NCBI GenBank assembly: GCA_023663505.1
Contig: JAMPHH010000052.1
Coordinates: 1 to 24,351, forward strand
Length of the DNA: 24,351 nucleotides
Reading direction: 5' to 3'
DNA from: Muribaculum sp.
Lineage (GTDB): Bacteria; Bacillota; Clostridia; Lachnospirales; Lachnospiraceae
Each line of letters starts with the position of its first letter. Within the stretch, counting starts at the first letter, position 1. Shown here in pieces: positions 22,106 to 24,351 of this stretch. The notes under the pieces are model-generated. The model ran no database searches, was not told the origin of the DNA, and worked only from the letters and a program-made list of their open reading frames with translations. The position numbers and the translations under genes were made by a program.

Positions 22106-22198
22106 GTAGAAAAGGTGTTACCGTAAAGCAACGGTTCGCCTCAGTTGATTAGGTATCAAAAAAGCAACCTAACTTTGGCTAGCGCGGTTGCTTTTTTG
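22106..22198 (+). ncRNA. Putative type I antitoxin (antisense) RNA, right copy
   Basis: Identical in sequence to the predicted RNA at 199-291. It has a 5' hairpin (GGTGTTACC...CGGTTCGCC) and a 3' terminator antisense to the end of the toxin gene at 22169-22333. Since both copies make the same RNA, each could act on both toxin messages. Confidence 0.6.
22158..22197. terminator. Bidirectional terminator of the right toxin/small RNA pair
   Basis: AAAAAAGCAACC (22158-22169) pairs with GGTTGCTTTTTT (22186-22197). It contains the toxin stop codon (22169-22171), as in the left copy. On the plus strand it may also end any read-through from the B12 operon. Confidence 0.8.
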
Positions 22199-22333
22199 AT
22201 GTTTATCATTTCTTCTGGTTTGCCGTATACTGATTATCGTGACGATGATGCTGACGACTGTCACTACAATACCGACAAGCTCCAAAATAATTTCTAACAC
22301 CAATGGAACATACCTTTCGTTTTTATTTTCCAC
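22169..22333 (-). CDS. Small membrane toxin-like protein (type I TA), right copy, GTG start
   Basis: 54 residues; apart from the first codon it encodes the same protein as 262-426 (one Ile/Val-rich membrane helix at 9-36 and a basic tail). Compared with the left copy, two extra bases turn CATATGGAA into CATATGTGGAA. The in-frame start becomes GTG (22333-22331), with AGGAGG 9 nt upstream. The overlapping ATG (22335-22333) opens a different frame that stops after about 12 codons. This copy may thus be translated less well than the left one. An in-frame open stretch continues upstream to 22369 but has no ribosome site. Confidence 0.58.
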   Translation of the reverse strand: MENKNERYVPLVLEIILELVGIVVTVVSIIVTIISIRQTRRNDKHQKSNRASQS

Positions 22334-22425
22334 ATATGTTCTCCTCCTTCGGAACTTGGAAGCTCTCAAAATGTACTCATTTTGGCGAAAGGCGAACCGC
22401 TACCCGTTTGGTAACACCCAAGTAT

Positions 22426-22453
22426 ATCTTATCATGATGATACATTTTTGCAA
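22426..22453 (-). promoter_or_regulatory. Promoter of the right toxin gene
   Basis: Minus strand: -35 TTGCAA (22453-22448), 16-nt spacer, -10 TAAGAT (22431-22426). The -10 differs from the left copy (TAGAAT). The leader that follows keeps the GGTGTTACC...CGGTTCGCC hairpin. Confidence 0.6.
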
Positions 22454-22531
22454 TATAAAACAGCAAAAAAATTTATATTTTATAAAATGTCCAAATACAT
22501 TCAGATAAAGATCCAAATCCAAAACAGACAC

Positions 22532-22560
22532 TTGACAATTTCCCATAAATTCACTACAAT
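22532..22560 (+). promoter_or_regulatory. Promoter of the pheS T-box transcript
   Basis: Perfect -35 TTGACA (22532-22537), 17-nt spacer and -10 TACAAT (22555-22560). The predicted start is near 22567, right before T-box stem I. Confidence 0.8.
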
Positions 22561-22566
22561 AGTTGT

Positions 22567-22964
22567 CAGTGAAAAAGCGATGATGGTGCAGAGTAGGATT
22601 TCATTTTCTGTCAGAGAGAGAGGGTCGTTGGCTGAAAGCCCTTTTCAGTTCAGATGAAATGTTGAATTTCCCACCGGAGCTGCCCGAGGGAACACTTGGA
22701 CACAAATGCGATGGAACCGATAGCGAGAGCCGGAATAAAAAGGTGATGCCGGAGAAAGCATTTGTTCGTGTCAGTAGTTTGGGACGGTTCGCGCACGTTA
22801 AGCGTAAGAGGAGAGCCTGACTGCCATAAGACATGGAATGCAAAGTACGTGATAATCGAAGTTTCATGGGAACTGAGAACAATGTCCATGCTTACAGCGT
22901 CAGGAAAAAGGGTGGTACCGCGATTGACACGGATAACTTGAAAAGCGGGTTATTTGTTGTTTAC
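22567..22964 (+). promoter_or_regulatory. T-box leader of pheS (tRNA-Phe sensing)
   Basis: The T-box sequence AGGGTGGTACCGCG is at 22909-22922. Upstream lie stem I features: GATGATGGTGCAGAGTAGG, an AGAGAGAGAGGG bulge region, GGCTGAAAGCC, and then GAATTTCCCACC with a candidate Phe specifier TTC at 22668-22670 (TTT at 22667-22669 is the alternative in another register). The GGTACC side of the T-box antiterminator pairs with uncharged tRNA's acceptor end. T-box leaders let the synthetase gene be read only when its tRNA is uncharged, which matches pheS downstream. Short open frames across this region are not genes. Confidence 0.92.
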
Positions 22965-22998
22965 GTCCCTTGCTGAGGATATCGGCAGGGGACTTTTT
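22965..22998 (+). terminator. T-box attenuator terminator
   Basis: GTCCCTTGC (22965-22973) pairs over all nine positions (one G-U) with GCAGGGGAC (22985-22993), followed by TTTTT. It competes with the antiterminator formed by the T-box. Confidence 0.88.
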
Positions 22999-22999
22999 G

Positions 23000-23092
23000 T
23001 ATGCGCACGCCGATGCAGCGGAAATATGCCGCTCAAGGCGGCGCATCGGCGGCGCGCGAGTAGGGAAAACCTCCCCAACTCGATTACACACG
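23000..23092. repeat. GC-rich hairpin element B (related to 1366-1445)
   Basis: GCCGATGC (23009-23016) pairs exactly with GCATCGGC (23043-23050), with AGCGG/CCGCT inside. GCGCGCGAG, GGGAAAACCTCCCC and CTCGATT follow. It matches element A in motif order and in position, immediately after a riboregulator's T-run. The rest of the leader to 23164 is A-rich and carries the pheS ribosome site AGAGGAG. Confidence 0.55.
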
Positions 23093-23164
23093 CCGAGGCA
23101 GTGCGCCAAGTCAACATTTTGTGAAAAAAAAGAAAACGCGCGTCAGCGCAGAAAGAGGAGTCAA

Positions 23165-24184
23165 ATGAAAGCTAAGTTAGACCAAATCAGGGAACAAGCC
23201 CTGGCGCAGATTAGAAGCTGTGACACCACAGACAAGCTGAACGAGATCCGAGTGGGGATTCTGGGCAAGAAAGGAGAGCTTACCGGTGTCCTTAAGTCAA
23301 TGAAGGACGTTGCGCCTGAGGACAGACCCAAGGTAGGACAGTGGGTGAATGACGCCCGTGCAGAGATTGAGAAGGTGCTTGAGGAGCATCGGGACAAATT
23401 AGAGCGGGCTCTGCGGGAGACCAAGATGAAGGCTGAGGTGATCGACGTGACCCTCCCTGCCAAGAAAGCGGAGATTGGGCACAGACACCCCAACACCATC
23501 GCCTTGGAGGAGGTGGAGCGCATCTTTATCGGCATGGGCTATGAGGTGGTGGAAGGCCCCGAGGTGGAGAGAGATTATTACAACTTTGAGGCGCTGAATA
23601 TTCCTGCCGATCACCCCGCCAAGGACGAGCAGGACACCTTTTATATCAATGGGGACATTCTGCTTCGCACCCAGACATCAGGCGTACAGGTACACGAGAT
23701 GGAGAAGGGGAGGCTTCCCATTCGCATGATCGCTCCCGGAAGGGTTTTTCGCGCGGACGAGGTGGATGCCACACACTCCCCTTCCTTTCATCAGATTGAG
23801 GGTCTGGTGATCGACAAAAATATCACGTTTGCGGACTTGAAGGGAACCTTGGCGGAGTTTGCCAAGGAGCTGTTCGGGGAGGGCACAAAGGTGAAGTTCC
23901 GCCCCCATCATTTTCCTTTCACGGAGCCCAGCGCCGAGATGGACGTGACATGCTTTAAATGCGGGGGGGAGGGCTGTCGCTTCTGTAAGGGCGAGGGTTG
24001 GATTGAGATTCTCGGCTGCGGCATGGTGCACCCTCATGTACTGGAGATGAGCAAGATCGATCCGGAGGAATATTCCGGTTTTGCCTTTGGCGTGGGCTTG
24101 GAGCGAATTGCCCTCTTAAAATACGAGATTGACGATATGAGACTTTTGTATGAGAATGATATCCGTTTCCTGAAGCAATTCTAG
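23165..24184 (+). CDS. pheS: Phenylalanine--tRNA ligase alpha subunit
   Basis: 339 residues from ATG 23165, with AAAGAGGAG 5 nt upstream. Upstream in-frame starts lie in the hairpin element and are rejected. The N-terminal ~90 residues are the tRNA-binding coiled coil. The class II catalytic core includes GHRHPNTIALEEVERIFIGMGYE, EGPEVERDYYNFEALNIPADHPAKDEQDTFY (seen as GPEVERDYYNF), LLRTQTSGVQV, motif 2 APGRVFRADEVDATHSPSFHQIEG, RPHHFPFTEPSAE, and motif 3 FAFGVGLERIALLKY. CFKCGGEGCRFCKGEGW is a Cys pattern seen in many Firmicute PheS proteins. It pairs with PheT to charge tRNA-Phe. pheT is not within the 167 bp left in the window. Confidence 0.98.
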   Translation: MKAKLDQIREQALAQIRSCDTTDKLNEIRVGILGKKGELTGVLKSMKDVAPEDRPKVGQWVNDARAEIEKVLEEHRDKLERALRETKMKAEVIDVTLPAKKAEIGHRHPNTIALEEVERIFIGMGYEVVEGPEVERDYYNFEALNIPADHPAKDEQDTFYINGDILLRTQTSGVQVHEMEKGRLPIRMIAPGRVFRADEVDATHSPSFHQIEGLVIDKNITFADLKGTLAEFAKELFGEGTKVKFRPHHFPFTEPSAEMDVTCFKCGGEGCRFCKGEGWIEILGCGMVHPHVLEMSKIDPEEYSGFAFGVGLERIALLKYEIDDMRLLYENDIRFLKQF

Positions 24185-24225
24185 GGATGGGCAGTGAACC
24201 TTGTCTTGTTGATATCAGGATAAAG

Positions 24226-24347
24226 GTTGATTCCCGTGAGTAATGAGTCAAGTCAACGAAGTTGACTTTGTTAACGAAGTTGACTTTGTTAATATAGTTG
24301 ATTCCCGCGAGCAATGAGCCAAGTGCCATGCTTGCATGAGCATTTGG
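24226..24347. repeat. Short direct, tandem and hairpin repeats after pheS
   Basis: A 27-bp sequence GTTGATTCCCGTGAG... at 24226-24252 recurs at 24297-24323 with three C/T changes. Between them an 18-bp unit AACGAAGTTGACTTTGTT is tandemly duplicated (24255-24290). AAGTCAAC-GAA-GTTGACTT (24250-24268) is an 8-bp hairpin with no good T-run. CCAAGTGC-CATG-CTTG-CATG-A-GCATTTGG (24319-24347) is a second strong hairpin. No gene is visible between pheS and the window edge. Confidence 0.8.
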
Positions 24348-24351
24348 CGAA

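Larger units (their letters stand above)
22064..22510. repeat. Right copy of the ~445-bp direct repeat (toxin-antitoxin unit)
   Basis: Same orientation and content as 157-602. The part carrying the small RNA and toxin coding region (22079-22331) is identical to the left copy by eye. The toxin leader and promoter differ at scattered sites, including two extra bases at the start codon. Together the copies bracket ~21.5 kb holding the complete B12 locus. Confidence 0.9.

Noticed and set aside
22064..22510. The flanking repeats read as integrase attachment sites
   Set aside because: They are far longer than typical att cores, contain genes, and no integrase or excisionase gene is in the window. 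Homologous recombination is the simpler view.
22448..22889. Short open frames on both strands in the pheS leader
   Set aside because: The region is explained by a promoter and a T-box leader with specifier, T-box sequence and terminator. The frames have no ribosome sites.

Overview
This window is a corrinoid (vitamin B12) biosynthesis and uptake locus from an anaerobic Firmicute, most likely a gut Lachnospiraceae-type Clostridium. I infer this from the anaerobic (cbi-type) gene set, a cobalamin riboswitch, a T-box in front of pheS, strong AGGAGG-type ribosome sites, and Gram-positive lipoproteins. All large genes lie on the + strand. No name or database match was available, so the taxonomy is an inference.

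Layout. 1-107: last codons of a surface/Ig-like protein. 157-602: a repeat unit carrying a putative type I toxin-antitoxin module (toxin on -, small RNA on +). 617-865: a large inverted-repeat element with two perfect tetraloop hairpins. 959-1482: a consensus promoter, a cobalamin riboswitch and a long leader. 1483-6830: an uptake block of a lipoprotein CbiK-type chelatase, a two-domain NEAT-like lipoprotein, and a substrate-binding lipoprotein, FecCD permease and ATPase. 6837-13523: late steps and nucleotide-loop assembly (cbiP, cobT, cobU, cobS, cobC, cbiB, cobD). 13594-21810: corrin ring construction (cbiC, cbiD, cbiF, cbiG, cbiH, a cbiJ-cbiE-cbiT fusion, cbiA). 21794-22097: a DUF3791-like small gene and a 27-codon ORF. 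22064-22510: a second copy of the toxin-antitoxin repeat. 22532-22998: promoter and T-box leader. 23165-24184: pheS. 24185-24351: short tandem and hairpin repeats.

How it works together. The genes from cbiK to the DUF3791-like gene are tightly packed, often overlapping by 1-35 nt, and are probably one B12-repressed transcription unit. The transporter block would bring in a corrinoid, cobalt or a tetrapyrrole. The cbi genes turn a cobalt-tetrapyrrole into cobyric acid, and CbiB/CobD/CobU/CobS/CobT/CobC add the aminopropanol arm and nucleotide loop. Not in the window are cbiL (C20 methylation), the sirohydrochlorin-forming genes, the cobalamin adenosyltransferase, a cobalt transporter of the CbiMNQO type, and lower-ligand synthesis genes.

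The least ordinary features are: (1) the nearly identical ~445-bp direct repeats, each with a toxin/antisense-RNA module, that bracket the whole ~21.5-kb B12 locus; (2) two in-frame minisatellites inside cbiA (12 units of 15 bp near the N-terminus, about five of 27 bp in the interdomain linker); (3) an apparently extracytoplasmic cobaltochelatase-like lipoprotein next to a NEAT-like lipoprotein; (4) the CbiJ-CbiE-CbiT fusion; and (5) several elaborate hairpin-rich intergenic elements, two of which resemble one another and sit just after riboregulator terminators.
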